From: Absidia repens
Taxonomy: Eukaryota > Mucoromycota > Mucoromycetes > Mucorales > Cunninghamellaceae
Reading direction: 5' to 3'
NCBI GenBank assembly: GCA_002105175.1
Contig: MCGE01000009.1
Location: 186,001 to 250,000, forward strand
Length of the DNA: 64,000 bases
Shown: piece after piece, positions 28,998-40,103 of the stretch
Numbering within the stretch: the first letter of the stretch is position 1
How the letters are laid out: each line of letters begins with the position of its first letter
Notes under the pieces: model-generated
What the model was told of the DNA's origin: nothing
Database searches by the model: none
The model's input: the letters and a program-made list of their open reading frames with translations, nothing else
Program-made: the position numbers and the translations under genes

Positions 28998-29947
28998 GTA
29001 ATACGGTCAGTAACATGAGTGGTTGTCGATAGATTCATATCATACTGTTGGCCAATTCTTTTCAAAGATGATGACATTTGCATTGTAAATGAAAAGATGC
29101 ACAATGTGTAACTTGTCCATGGCGAGCGTGTTCCGTATCTTAGTATCTGTATTGAAATCCCGCAACCAGGAAATCAGTGGTTTTTTTTTTTTAAAACAAA
29201 AACCAATAACAATAAAGAAAGAAAAGAGAGCTCTCAAGGGTAACTAAACAAATTAAGTATAAAGCACCCAAATAGGGTGCCTTATTGTGTGATGGTATTG
29301 CAATTCTAATTTTAAAGAGACAACTGCTCAAAAAATACCTTTCATAAAAGAAGCAGTGCATTTTCTTATTCACTAATGCAGATTTCAAACGCCGACAGAT
29401 ACAGTACGAAATGTTTTGCTGATCCAAGAACCAAATATAAATAATAGTAATGTACATCATTATACACAATGTCTTTTTCCTGGCAATGGGAGTTTGTTCA
29501 AAAATGACAAAAGGTCGGGAGCTTATTCTGTCGTTCTCATACACCGGTTTCCTTGTCTCTCCTGACTGTAGGTAACTCTACCATATCGGATGTAAAACAG
29601 GGCAGTGCATAGAACCACAAAATCAGATGAAGAAGTATATTAAATATATGTTTGGTTAAAACTTCCTTTTTGGAGGCTATCTCTGATTTTTGCGTGACAG
29701 AGTGATGAACATTGACATTTTATGCCCCAAAGAACCAATCAAACAGCGGTTTGCGGCATTTAAAAATGTCTAAACGCTTTATCTATAAATTTTCGCGCCC
29801 TCTTCCCCCTTTTTCTTTTTCTTACCCTTTTTTTTGTATTTATACTCTTACTTTTTCAGTTATTATCTTTATTTATTATTACTACTATTACTATTAATAA
29901 CATACCTTTATGTACTAGTTTTTGTATACTCAATTTGATTACTACCA
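28152..29947. other. long intergenic region
   Basis: No gene is supported over 1.8 kb. AATAAA at about 28243 serves the preceding gene. A (GAT) microsatellite is at 28952-28996, with poly-T tracts at 28746-28761 and 29180-29190. The last 150 bp before the next ATG are pyrimidine-rich. Short frames here are AT-driven and lack protein-like composition. Confidence 0.45.
28952..28996. repeat. (GAT)15 microsatellite
   Basis: Fifteen uninterrupted GAT units lie in non-coding DNA. Confidence 0.95.
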
Positions 29948-30672
29948 ATGTCTGAAGATATACACCACAAAACCGATCCTTCTCTGGACGAAGAGAAGAA
30001 AACTGCTGCTTCTTGGGATCTCAAACAAGAAACCGTGGAACCTATTGAAGATATTACTAAGAGACCTGTAGACGATGACCGACTTTTTGAAAATGACATT
30101 CAGCACATGCATGAAGATGAGCTCGACATTATCAATGTGAACAAGGTCGTTGGCACAAGTGACGATACTACCCTCAGATGCTTCAGCGTACGCGGTGTAG
30201 TAATTGGTATTGTAAGTATCCATTCCCCAAGAAGAATGAAACTACTACACTACTATCATTCAGTATCATTTAACTTATATCTACTGAAACTGCTATTCAT
30301 AGGGACTTGCTGCACTTAGCTCTTCTGTTAGTCAACTTATGTTCTTCAAACCTGTTGGACTAGCACTCTCTGATACTTTTATGATCATGGTAGCTTATGT
30401 ACTTTGTACTTTATGGTCAAAACTCATGCCAAAGGGTGGTTGGTTAAATCCTTTTCCATTCAACTCCAAGGAATTTGCGTGTATTTATGTCATTGTCAGC
30501 TCCGCCAACGTCTCTAGTTATGCTACCTATATCCTATCGGCGCAAAGTTTGTATTATGATAATCCTCCTTCTGGTGCTGGCGCCATCTTCTTAATTTTTG
30601 CTACCCAATTGGTTGGATATGGTATTGCTGGCCAATTACGTAGCTTTCTGGTATATCCTGCAAACATGATAT

Positions 30673-30707
<35 letters not shown>

Positions 30708-33001
30708 GGAATAGTGTCCCTACTTGAAAATCATATTTAACTAGTTATTTTGTGTTCTTGTTTTACTTTAGGCCTATTACTCTTCCTACTGTCTCTTTGA
30801 TTCGAACTTTGACATCAGATAAGAATGAAGCTAGAACTCGGTCTCGTTATTTCTTTTATATTTTTGGTGCTGCTTTTGTTTATGCCTTCATTCCAGAATA
30901 CATGTTCCCCTTACTTGGCGGCTTCTCTATCTTCTGTTTGGCCAAAAATGACTCGGTCTGGTTTACTCGTCTCTTTGGTGGTAGTAATGTCAACGAAGGT
31001 CTTGGTATCTTATCTCTCAGTTTTGATTGGAACTTTTTGTCCTATTACTATCCTATGGTTTTGCCGCTTTGGGTACAGTTAAACATTTATTTTGGGGTAC
31101 TTTTATTATGGATTATTGGACCTCTTTTGTGGTATTACGATGTCTGGGATGCTCAAAGTTTCCGCTTTTTATCCAATGGCATCTTTGCAATGAACGAAAC
31201 AACTCACCTTGGCTACACCTACCCTCAGAAAGATGTACTCAATGCCGACAACTCACTCAATTACACCAAACTGGACGAAATAGGGATTCCAAAATACTCA
31301 ACCATCTTTGCTCTTAGTTATATGTAAGAATACTGTGTTTATATCCACATGATACCCAAATCTTTTTATTGATTCTTTTTATGTATAAATATTTATATAG
31401 TTGCATCAATTTTGGGGTCACCGCTTCTATCACTCATGTCGGTCTTTATTATGGCAAACAAATATGGGCTACTATACGTACCGCAAAAGCTAATTACGAC
31501 GAAAAAACACAAGATGTCCATAATAAATTGATGCAAAACTACCCAGAAGTAAGTAGAAAAAAAAAACCCCTCCCCAATTTATCATACCCACCTAGGCAAA
31601 TCTCGTTGACCTTTATTGATTCTATGACATTCATGTAGGTGCCTACGTGGTGGTACTACATTGTCTTTGTTCTCGGCATTGCAGTGAACATAGGCCTGGC
31701 CTACGCAAATCAAAGCTCATTACCAGCTTGGGGTGTAATTTTGGCTGTGGCTGTATCCATGTTTTTGTCTCTCCCATTGAATATGATTGAAGCTATCACT
31801 GGTCAAGGCTTTGGATTGAATGTGTTAACTGAAATGATTTGTGGGTTTATCCTACCGGGTTATCCAGGTAATAAAAAGACAATCTATAGTATATTACCGT
31901 TGTTACTCACTTTTTTCGTATATGATGATTCATCTATCTAGTGGCAAATATGTATTTCAAGACTTTGGGCTACAATACTCTCAAGTGAGTTTTTTATCAG
32001 TTAATTTTGCCATATAATTATACTTTACTTACATATTCCATATTCTCCTTTATCGAATAGTCAAGCTGGAAAAATGGCCAAAGATCTCAAAGTTGGTCAC
32101 TACTTAAAGGTTCCACCGCGAATGATTTTCAGCAGTCAAATACTTGGCACTATCATAGGAAGCATCTTTAACTATATTGTGAACGATGTAAGTAGAATGA
32201 ATATATATTATTTTTTTTAAAAAAAAGAATCAGGTATTAATCATGATGTCTTACCTTTTTTCTTTTTCTTTTTTGTTTTTTTGTTAGAACATCGTCACCA
32301 CCAAGCGTGATATTCTTCTTGATCCCGAAGGAGGAAACAAGTATGTACAATTAAATCAATATCAAACTAATAAGCTGATAGGACTAATAGTTTGTTTTTT
32401 GTTTCTTTTTGGTGATATTTATGTTAGTATCTGGTCTGGTGCGTCTCCTCAAACTATCAATAGCGCTGCTGTCACCTGGGGTGGCATAGGTCCGCTCGCT
32501 ATGTTTGGCCCCTCATCACAGTACTATATTGTTTTATGGGCCTTTGTCATTGGGTTCTTTTTGCCAGTACCTGGGTGGTTGCTCCACAAGAAATTTCCCA
32601 ACGTCGGATTCAATTACATTAACGTGCCTATGATTCTTGTTGGCCTGGCGACTCTTCCTGGCACCAATTCCTCATGGATTACCGTCTCATTTATTGTCAT
32701 TGTTGTCACTCAAGGCTTTATCAAGCGACGTTACAATAATTGGTTTGTGAAATACAACTATTTGACCTCTGCTGCTTTGGATTCTGGTACCTCCTTGATG
32801 GTCTTCTTTTTGTCCATGGCGCTATTCGGCGGCGGCAGTGGTATTGTCTACAACTTCCCTGTTTGGTGGGGTAATCGGATTGGTAAGTTATCTTTTAGAT
32901 ATGATTATCATCCCACTGACTTTTTCTTTTTCTTTTCTAATATAGATGCCAGATATGTTGATCAATGCTGCCTTAATTGTGATGAAGGTGCCTTGATTTG
33001 A
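29948..33001 (+). CDS. OPT-family oligopeptide/metal-chelate transporter
   Basis: Ten exons give 765 residues: 29948-30211, 30303-30673, 30772-31323, 31401-31548, 31639-31867, 31942-31984, 32061-32187, 32288-32340, 32428-32882, 32946-33001. An acidic cytosolic N-terminus (about 85 residues) precedes a dozen or more hydrophobic segments. Family marks: PFPFNSKEFACIYVIVSS where OPT proteins usually show NPGPFNxKEH, FFYIFGAAFVYAFIPEYMFP, ITGQGFGLNVLTEMICGFIL, the KVPPRMIF form of the KIPPR motif, and WGGIGPLAMF. OPT proteins import tri- to pentapeptides, glutathione or metal conjugates by proton symport at the plasma membrane. Substrate cannot be assigned. The intron after exon 2 starts GTAAAA and runs directly into a 32-A tract. 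Confidence 0.93.
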
Positions 33002-33124
33002 ACTGTAGTATTTATTTTTTATTTTCCATTATTTGACCCAATAAATTATATTGCCCCTATTTTTAAGGACCGACTTTTTTTTTTTTATCTTTCCTTTGTT
33101 ATACATATTCTAGTCTATTCGACG

Positions 33125-33493
33125 ATGCCAAAACTTGACAAGCTCACCTTCGATGAAATGGTGGGCATCAGTAGAAAGATGTTTTATGGTGGTTTTGCCT
33201 TTCTTCCTTTCCTGTGGTTGGTCAATGTCATGTATTTTTTCCAACAGTCTCGAAAATCCTCCGCACCCAAACAATTGAAACAGTGTAAGTAACCGGTGAA
33301 TGTCATGAGCGGAATCGGTTACCAAATTTATTGATACATGGATTTGTTTTATGCAGATGTTCTTTGGTCATTAGGTGGTTGCATTATCTGGTTTCTCGGG
33401 TTGACCATCTGGTATGCTCTCTTCGTGAATGAACGGTCGAAATGGGGTGCTTTAGGTGACAAAATAACGGTGGTCATCCCCAAAGGTAGTTAA
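33125..33493 (+). CDS. PEN-2-like gamma-secretase subunit
   Basis: Two exons (33125-33284 and 33357-33493) give 98 residues; human PEN-2 has 101. The segment SRKMFYGGFAFLPFLWLVNV (17-36) followed by FF is nearly diagnostic. The C-terminal part reads WSLGGCIIWFLGLTIWYALF then KWGALGD and ends IPKGS, parallel to the animal RPRWGALGD...IPLG tail. PEN-2 triggers presenilin endoproteolysis and stabilises the gamma-secretase complex (established). The DYLSF motif of animal PEN-2 is only D-conserved here (GDKITVVIP). The gene starts 123 bp after the OPT stop, in the same direction. The find implies that presenilin, nicastrin and APH-1 should be sought elsewhere in this genome. Confidence 0.93.
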
Positions 33494-33663
33494 GCGAAGT
33501 GACTATATCTACAGGCAAATGAACCCTTTACATGGCTATACCAATGATATACCGTCATTGAACTATACCTCCTTTTATCCCCTTTCATCCCATTTTTGTA
33601 TAGTAGCGATAGTTACAGACAGCTTTTATTCATACACATACACACACACACACACACACATAG

Positions 33664-33695
<32 letters not shown>

Positions 33696-34112
33696 AAATC
33701 ATCACCCCAGAGTAGTCATAGATAACACATTACCCCATAGTAGTCATAGATAACACATCACCCGTACAATTTAGATTCCATCAAAGAATAAAGTTTTTGA
33801 CCATGTCATTTATCAATCAATAGCAAAACGTCTAGTCATCATATATTCATCGTATGTAAAACGTCTGCACATTTATATATATATATATATATAAATCCCC
33901 ATATCATACACACATACATCCCCATGTTTTATTCATCACTTAGTAAGAGCCTCCACATTTTTCCATCCATCGTACAATAAGACTTATATCATCACACAGT
34001 AAAAAGCCCCTTCCCCATCTTTTTTTTTATTCATCAACGATAATAATAATAATAATAATAAAGAGGCAACTTCGCATCAATTACAATTGAATAAAGATAT
34101 GGAATATATTTT
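33494..34112. other. convergent intergenic region with microsatellites
   Basis: It holds (CA) at about 33639-33661 directly followed by (TA) at 33663-33690, a second (TA) at 33868-33892, (AAT) at 34041-34060, and several short TCATC/CCCCAT-containing near-repeats between 33700 and 34010. No gene was seen. Confidence 0.5.
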
Positions 34113-35133
34113 TTATTGAGTAGAGCATACAGAGGTAGTCATGGAGGACCACGCTTCTTTGATACTATTGGTAATAAAAGTGGATTTTTCTTCTTCAGTA
34201 GGAATGGTCATGATTCGGCGAAGCCAAGTACAGGTAAAGCGGCGTTGGTTGTTTCTTGTTTCACATAACACCACTGCATTGTAAATATCCTTCAGGTGTT
34301 TTTGAGCGTAAGAACTCATCCGGACATTCTGCGTCGAGGTAAAAATTACACTAGGCACAAAGGTACGGGCTGGAAGGTTATGAATTCGACGGATTTCGGC
34401 AATAAATCCCTCTAGAAAACAATCCCAAAAAAAAAAAAAAACAAAGATTGAGAAAGAGTATAACACTCGGAACACCAACCGTCTGTTTTGTCTTACCTTG
34501 TGGATCGTTGACTGCTTCCATATGTTCTTCCAGTTCATCCCGATTTTCTTCATCCACATGTGTAAATACGATCACCACAAAATTCCAGAAGTGCCGTCCC
34601 AAAAGTGCTTCAAAAAGGCGCAACATAGTTTGAGTGTAAGCATCCAATCTACGATAATGAATATAAAAGAGTTAGAGCTAGAAGCATTGTAAGTCACATA
34701 ATCACTTGCCTGATATCATTGATATTGAAGACTAACAAAAAAGCGCTAACTCCGTTCGCCAGGGACTTGAAATACCGCACCATTTCAGCAACTGTATGTC
34801 GATCTTGAGAAGTAGAATCACATAAGCCGGGAGTATCAATGAGATGTACGTATCTTTTTCCAGGAACAAAGGCCCATGGTCGTACTTCACCCCGAACAGT
34901 TTGAGTGGTTGCCTATGTAACAAACACCAAGTGAGTATATAGATAGAGGTGTCTGAACGTGTTCTTACCGTTGAGCTACCAGTTTCGAATATATGAGAAC
35001 CAGCAATAGCATTCAACAAACTTGATTTACCAGTACCAACAGCACCTACAGCAGAAACGACGTATGTATCAGGATTGTTTGCTTGAATCGCCAAGTTGGT
35101 TTCTGTGGCAATAGAGCTCGAATAGGTCATCAT
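34113..35133 (-). CDS. AIG1/GIMAP-type small GTPase
   Basis: Four exons (34969-35133, 34710-34912, 34497-34648, 34113-34411) give 272 residues. G1 is GAVGTGKSS (about 31-39), the G3 region is HLIDTPGLCD, and a TH(V)D block (VIVFTHVDEENRD) stands at G4. The spacing and LDAYTQTMLRLFEALLGRHF fit AIG1/IAN GTPases, which polymerise on membranes and act in stress or survival responses in plants and animals. Intron 2 appears to start with GC (ATCAG|GCAAGTG) rather than GT; the frame closes only with this donor (IR|LDAYT). Function in fungi is unknown. A different TRAFAC-class GTPase is less likely because of the GLCDSTSQDR segment after G3. Confidence 0.88.
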
Positions 35134-35644
35134 TATATCTAAACGAGTAAAAATAAGATTTAAGTAAACATGTCGAGTGATGAGAAGAACAAGAAAAAGG
35201 AAAAAAATAAGATACCTTAAAAAAAAGTGGTGTAATATAAAGTAATAGAAGAGGTGCTAAAAAAAACCGAACGATAAAAAGAAAGACATAGAAAAAAAAT
35301 ACTTGCGGTGTGCTTGTTTACAAAAAAACATTGTCGGCCAAAAAAAAAGTGTGTGTGACAATGCCAGTAGCCTACAGGGCAAAAGCCAAGTGATACCAAG
35401 AAAAGATGTAGAATACAGTGATTGTTCAAAAAACATAATCGAATATTAGAAACTTGGTCATTAAACTATTGTATAATCCTTTTCTCCGGCATATGCCGGA
35501 GTTCTATTCTCAATGCCTCTCCTCCCCCTCTTCCGTCCTCCCTTTTTCTTTTTCTCCTTCAAATAAAAATAACATTATACTGTTTTTCGGGGTTATTCCC
35601 TTTTTTTTTTCTCTCTCTCTTTCGTTTTAATTTATGGATCTTTC
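35134..35644. other. divergent intergenic region
   Basis: A bidirectional promoter region of about 510 bp. It contains the palindrome TCCGGCATATGCCGGA at 35484-35499 and CT-rich sequence before the plus-strand ATG. Confidence 0.5.
35484..35499. promoter_or_regulatory. perfect 16-bp palindrome in a divergent promoter
   Basis: TCCGGCATATGCCGGA is self-complementary over all 16 bases. It contains CGG...CCG half-sites separated by six bases, the layout bound by some fungal Zn2Cys6 dimers. It lies about 145 bp before the PH-domain gene. A regulatory role is inference. Confidence 0.4.
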
Positions 35645-37368
35645 ATGTTTCATTCTTTCAACAAACAAGATGATATTTTGAAAAACACTGAAGAAGTACC
35701 TGTGACGGTACCTGTTTACGAAGGTCAACTCGGTTGGTATACTGAAAAACAAAAGTGGAAATGGCACCTCTTCCGTTTCGATGGTCTATCTTTTATTTGT
35801 CTCTCGACACGAAAAGTCAAGCTTCCTCGTGATACCCCAATAGAACAAGACAACAACGATAACGACAATAACAACCTCCAATCACCTTCTCCAACCTCTC
35901 CTCTCTTGGCTACTCCAAAACATCCATATACTGAAGACAGTAACGTGGTCATGGCAAGTCATTATCAATTACCTTCTTGGTCAGTCAATCTTTTACAAGT
36001 CACTTCTATCTCTCTCTTGGCATTAAACGACAAACCTCAGCAACGCAATTGTTTTTGCATTAGAACTACCGACAAGTGCTATCTTTTGAAAACTCGAAAG
36101 CATAAAGACCTAGAGCGTTGGTTATTCATATTGACAAAAGCTTGGAACTGGACTCAAATACAACAACAGCATATTATCTCACGATCATCACTATCACCAC
36201 CACCACAAATACCACCGTTAAATACCAACCCTACTTGTGATAGCACCAAAAAAATTAACAACAGACCACCTACACCGCCACCTCACTTTAATCAAACATC
36301 AACCAAACCGCCACCGCCACCACAAAAATCACAGCGTGAATATTATGAACCAAACTATACGAGTCCAATTTTATCAGCAGAAAAAGAAAAATGGATCGAT
36401 GAATGGAGGGATTCTCTACAATCAATGGCCATGCCTTCCCCTATGTGTCACAGGACTCGCCACTCGACTCCTATTGTATTGAATGATCATGATCACTCGC
36501 CACAAACCGGTGCTCCTGGGATCCTTCGTCCTCACCAATCCAATAGACAACGTCCTGTCTCCATGTCATTCTTACCATTGGCTAATCAACCATCATCATT
36601 TGTGAAGAAAAAACGGTCGGATGAAGTGAAAAACTGGATATCAAATCGTCCGTCTCATAGTCAACATGGTAAAGATATATAGAAACGAAGACATATTTTA
36701 TATTATACTAACTTTTTTTTTTCAAAGATTATGATGTGTCATACTTCCAAGACGTGAATACAGCGGACTACACCTACGATACCTCCACCCATCATAACAG
36801 CAATGGCAACCATAGCGGTGGAAACAGATCGTTATCATCTTCACCATTACTTCATTATCATCGATCTACAAGAGGAAGAAATGTGCAGATTATTACAAAC
36901 AATCATCATCAACCATCACCACAAACGCCCACTGTTGATAGTCCAACACCACCATTTAATAATCATTCGCCGCTCCATGTATTATCAAAAGCAGAATCAA
37001 CACACGATGTTTACAAACTTCAATCTACGACAGCAACTCGTCAATGTCAACCAACAACTTCGCCCATGAATAGCAGCAGTACAAAAATCCATCAACAAAA
37101 ACAACGACATGGTATGTATTATCATCCGCAAAGAAGCTCATCTAGTATTGTTGTTGCGCCTTCCTTACCCCCCGTTGTCCCTTCTTATTATGGCTCCTCT
37201 TCCTTGTCTTTAAAACCCCAATGTAATGGCGACGGTGGAAAGTCCGTCATCTTTTATCCCTCAAGGTCAACTCCCACCCATGGAACTCCTTTGGTGGATC
37301 ATCCCCATAGTATAGCTAAATCCTCAACAAGATCTCTTATCCCCACTTCATCATTCCCCTCTTTATGA
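35645..37368 (+). CDS. PH-domain protein with a long disordered tail
   Basis: Two exons (35645-36668 and 36728-37368) give 554 residues. A split PH domain covers about residues 22-170: YEGQLGWYTEKQKWKWHLFR at the start, then an inserted Asn/Ser/Pro loop, then CFCIRTTDKCYLLKTRKHKD and the closing helix LERWLFILTKAWNW with its conserved Trp. The remainder is Pro/Ser/His/Asn-rich with PPPPP-type stretches that could bind SH3 or profilin. No catalytic domain is seen. PH domains bind phosphoinositides, so membrane recruitment is likely. The exact fungal family is not recognised. Confidence 0.8.
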
Positions 37369-37878
37369 TCTCACTTTTTTTTTTTTTATTGTATTATAAT
37401 TTATATCCTACTTTTTTTTTTTTATCATTTTTACTATTATTATTACCATGCCATTTCTTTTCGTTATCAAATAAAAAAAAAATTACCCTTTTTGTCGTTT
37501 GTGATATGGTATCGTGGTGATGGTTGTACAACAGATCTCCTTTTTTTTTTTTTACAATGATTGTTCCTCAAATATACATACAGCGAATTTGCGGGATGTG
37601 TGATATTGAATATGAAGTATCACGTTTGACATGAAAATAGGTGGTTTTTTTTTTTATATTTCTATTGTATTGATATGGAAAATGATCCCCCTCCCTCCCC
37701 TGGATTTTTGGATGTATTGTCTTGTTGTTTGTGCCTAGATCATCCATATAAAGTTTTTTTGCGGAGAATGAAATATGTGTTTTTGTTCTTTTTGGTGACA
37801 CTTCGGCCATTTCTCTCTTTTTTTTCTTTTTTTTCTTTTGTCTCTCTCTCTCCGTCACATACCACACATATCAACGCA
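37369..37878. other. intergenic
   Basis: It holds poly-T tracts (37376-37387, 37412-37423, 37541-37552, 37643-37654), AATAAA at about 37470, and a T/C-rich leader immediately before the methyltransferase start. The frame is open upstream to 37675, but the sequence there is leader-like low complexity. Confidence 0.45.
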
Positions 37879-39184
37879 ATGGGAAATCATGTATCTGTAA
37901 AACGAAAACGCATTAGAAAAGGTTCAGTTTCGGTGAAAAGTGGTAGTCAGACACCTCGATCAACACCACCAACCATGGGCTCCTCTAGTACAAGCAACAG
38001 CATCCATGCAACAGGCACACATTCACTCGGCGGCGATACCGAATTTGACCAAGCTCGATACGATGCCGATCAAATTCAAGAACTCCACTACTTGTTCAAA
38101 CATATTTTCCAACGGAATCTGATCGCCCCTGCGGAACACTTATTAAGAAAAAACGGTGCACAATGCCTCGATATTGGTTGTGGTCCCACTGCCACATGGC
38201 TGATAGGTAAAAAAAAAAGAAAAAAAAAAGGATAATGGTTGTAGTATAATAAAGCCAAAATAGAAAAGAGAGTGACTCCGTTTGTTACTACATTCTTCTA
38301 GATATGGCTGCTGAATTCCCTCAGGCGACCTTTACTGGTATTGATATTGTGGATATTGGACCTATGGCCGACTCTTTAACGACGCCGACTTCTCCCTCTT
38401 TATTACCACGACACATACCAACCAATTGCCATTTCAAAAAGGTCAATGTGTTGCAAAATATTGATTTACCTTGTGGCACCTTTGATCATATCTACCAACG
38501 CTTTATGTTTAATGTCTATCAAATGGATGAATCGATTCAACCCAAGTTTTTGGAATTGGCTGGACTCTTGAAACCTGGTGGCTATATTGAATTGATTGAA
38601 CCTGATATGGTACCTAAAAGGGCAGGACCAAAATATTCACTTCTTGTCAATGCTCGTAAGTCTCAACCAAAAAAAAAAAAAAAAAAAAAGTAGGATGGCA
38701 CACATCGATATTCATTGTCTCTTATGTAGTTTGTGCCATGCTCAAGCCACGTAATAAACAACTTTTCCACGGACCTGTGATTAAGCAAAGCCTGATAGAT
38801 GCTGGATTGGTGGACGTTCAAGCCGATTATACATCAATACCAATATGCTGGGGTGGTTACGTAGGAAAAATGCTCTACGAGGTACAGTTAGACAATAATG
38901 CTAAAAAAAAAAAAAAAGGAAAAGGAAAAGGAATCAGACCAACACTTAACTTTTTTTTTTTTTTTTTTGTTATTGCTACATAGACAATTGTGTGCGTGCT
39001 TGGCAAATTGGGGGAAGCATTATGGCCTTTATTAGAATTAGAAGGGGATTATGATGAACAGGTGTTTATTGACTTTATGGACAGTGCAATGGATGAATGT
39101 GTAGATTATAAAACATATGTCAATTTTCATTGGGCTTACGGAAAAAGACCGTTGAAAGATGAATCCATTAATAAAGAAAGTTGA
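37879..39184 (+). CDS. class I SAM-dependent methyltransferase with a putative N-myristoylation signal
   Basis: Four exons (37879-38206, 38302-38655, 38730-38881, 38984-39184) give 344 residues. Motif I is CLDIGCGPTATWL (about 95-107), then an acidic Asp after beta-2 (FTGIDIVDIG) and the KPGGYIELIEPD block that is typical of fungal UbiE/LaeA-like methyltransferases. The chosen start gives MGNHVSVKRKRIRKGSVSVK: Gly2 and Ser6 with a basic stretch fit N-myristoylation plus electrostatic membrane binding. The frame continues upstream without stop to 37675, but that extension is a T-rich leader. The substrate is unknown; small molecule or protein are both possible. Three introns carry long A or T runs. 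Confidence 0.85.
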
Positions 39185-39491
39185 TTATTACATTTTTTTT
39201 TATTCTTTGTCTCATTGTGTGTGCGTATGTGTGTGTTTATGTGTACTGTATGAGTTGAGACAGGCTGGTATGTCTAAAGCCTTGCTCAGACTCTATGATC
39301 GGTTTTGTAAGGCTATTTACTGCTACTGGTCCAATTTATGTCTCCTCAGCATGTTGAAGTTTTTTTTAGGTCCAATACAATAAGTAATAACCCTGTGACC
39401 AACCAAATATCGATCAGCATCACACCTTAGATACCAAAGTAAACTCTTTCTCCTTTTCTGATAATGTTTTCAAAATGGCTTCCCTTTGAAT

Positions 39492-39539
<48 letters not shown>

Positions 39540-39786
39540 GAAAATAAACAATCAATCAATCAATCAATCAGTCGAATAATAGAGCATTTGTATACAAAAG
39601 AAATGATTTTTATTGAAAGATATATGAATAATAAATAAAACCAATGAGCAGGGAGGAATATGTGATAGCTATATGTACGAACAGGATTGGATGGAATTGG
39701 AGCAGGGTATCAATATGCATGACTGTATATGTATATGTGTGCGTGTGTGTGAAGGGTAGGACGTATGGAATAATAATAATAAAAAA
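39185..39786. other. convergent intergenic region with a 44-T tract
   Basis: It contains an uninterrupted run of 44 T at 39495-39538, (CAAT)n at 39549-39569 and GTGTGTG-rich sequence at 39218-39243. No gene was seen. Confidence 0.6.
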
Positions 39787-40103
39787 TCAGTCTTTTCCAA
39801 GAACAAAAGTCAAGATATGAATATCACTATTTCTAGAGGAAGTGTAGTAGCTATCATTGTGGCCAGGAGATGGTGGTGATGAAGGTGATGAAGGTACTTG
39901 GTTAATGGCAGAGTTGTCATTCTAAGTAAAAAATATAAAACTTGTCAATCGGGTACTTTTTTTTTTATATATATTGCTTCGCTTACTTTGTGATTCAAGG
40001 TCAAGATATCATCTTGGCTATTTCTTCGATTCACATACGCAGCGCTTGCAGCAACACCAAGAGTTGCTCCCCAAGACAATAGACTTGTGGTTGTGGCAGG
40101 CAT
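39787..40103 (-). CDS. small two-exon protein with an N-terminal hydrophobic anchor (83 aa)
   Basis: Two exons (39987-40103 and 39787-39921) join in phase to 83 residues. The start MPATTTSLLSWGATLGVAAS continues AAYVNRRNSQ, a hydrophobic or small-residue segment of about 17 residues followed by Arg-Arg, as in a single signal anchor or short mitochondrial inner-membrane segment. The tail is Ser/Pro-rich (VPSSPSSPPSPGHNDS) and ends HILTFVLGKD. Both exons have clean borders (AAA|GTAAGC and TTACTTAG). No family is recognised. It is too short to be found by simple frame scanning, so it may be missed in automatic annotation. Confidence 0.6.

Noticed and set aside
28919..29104. Poly-isoleucine open frame
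   Set aside because: It is only a translation of the (GAT)n microsatellite on the opposite strand.
37675..37878. N-terminal extension of the methyltransferase
   Set aside because: It is a T-rich leader without protein-like composition, and the downstream ATG gives a recognisable lipidation signal.
35645..39184. A functional cluster of PH-domain protein, methyltransferase and neighbours
   Set aside because: Genes are separated by normal spacers on mixed strands with no shared theme.
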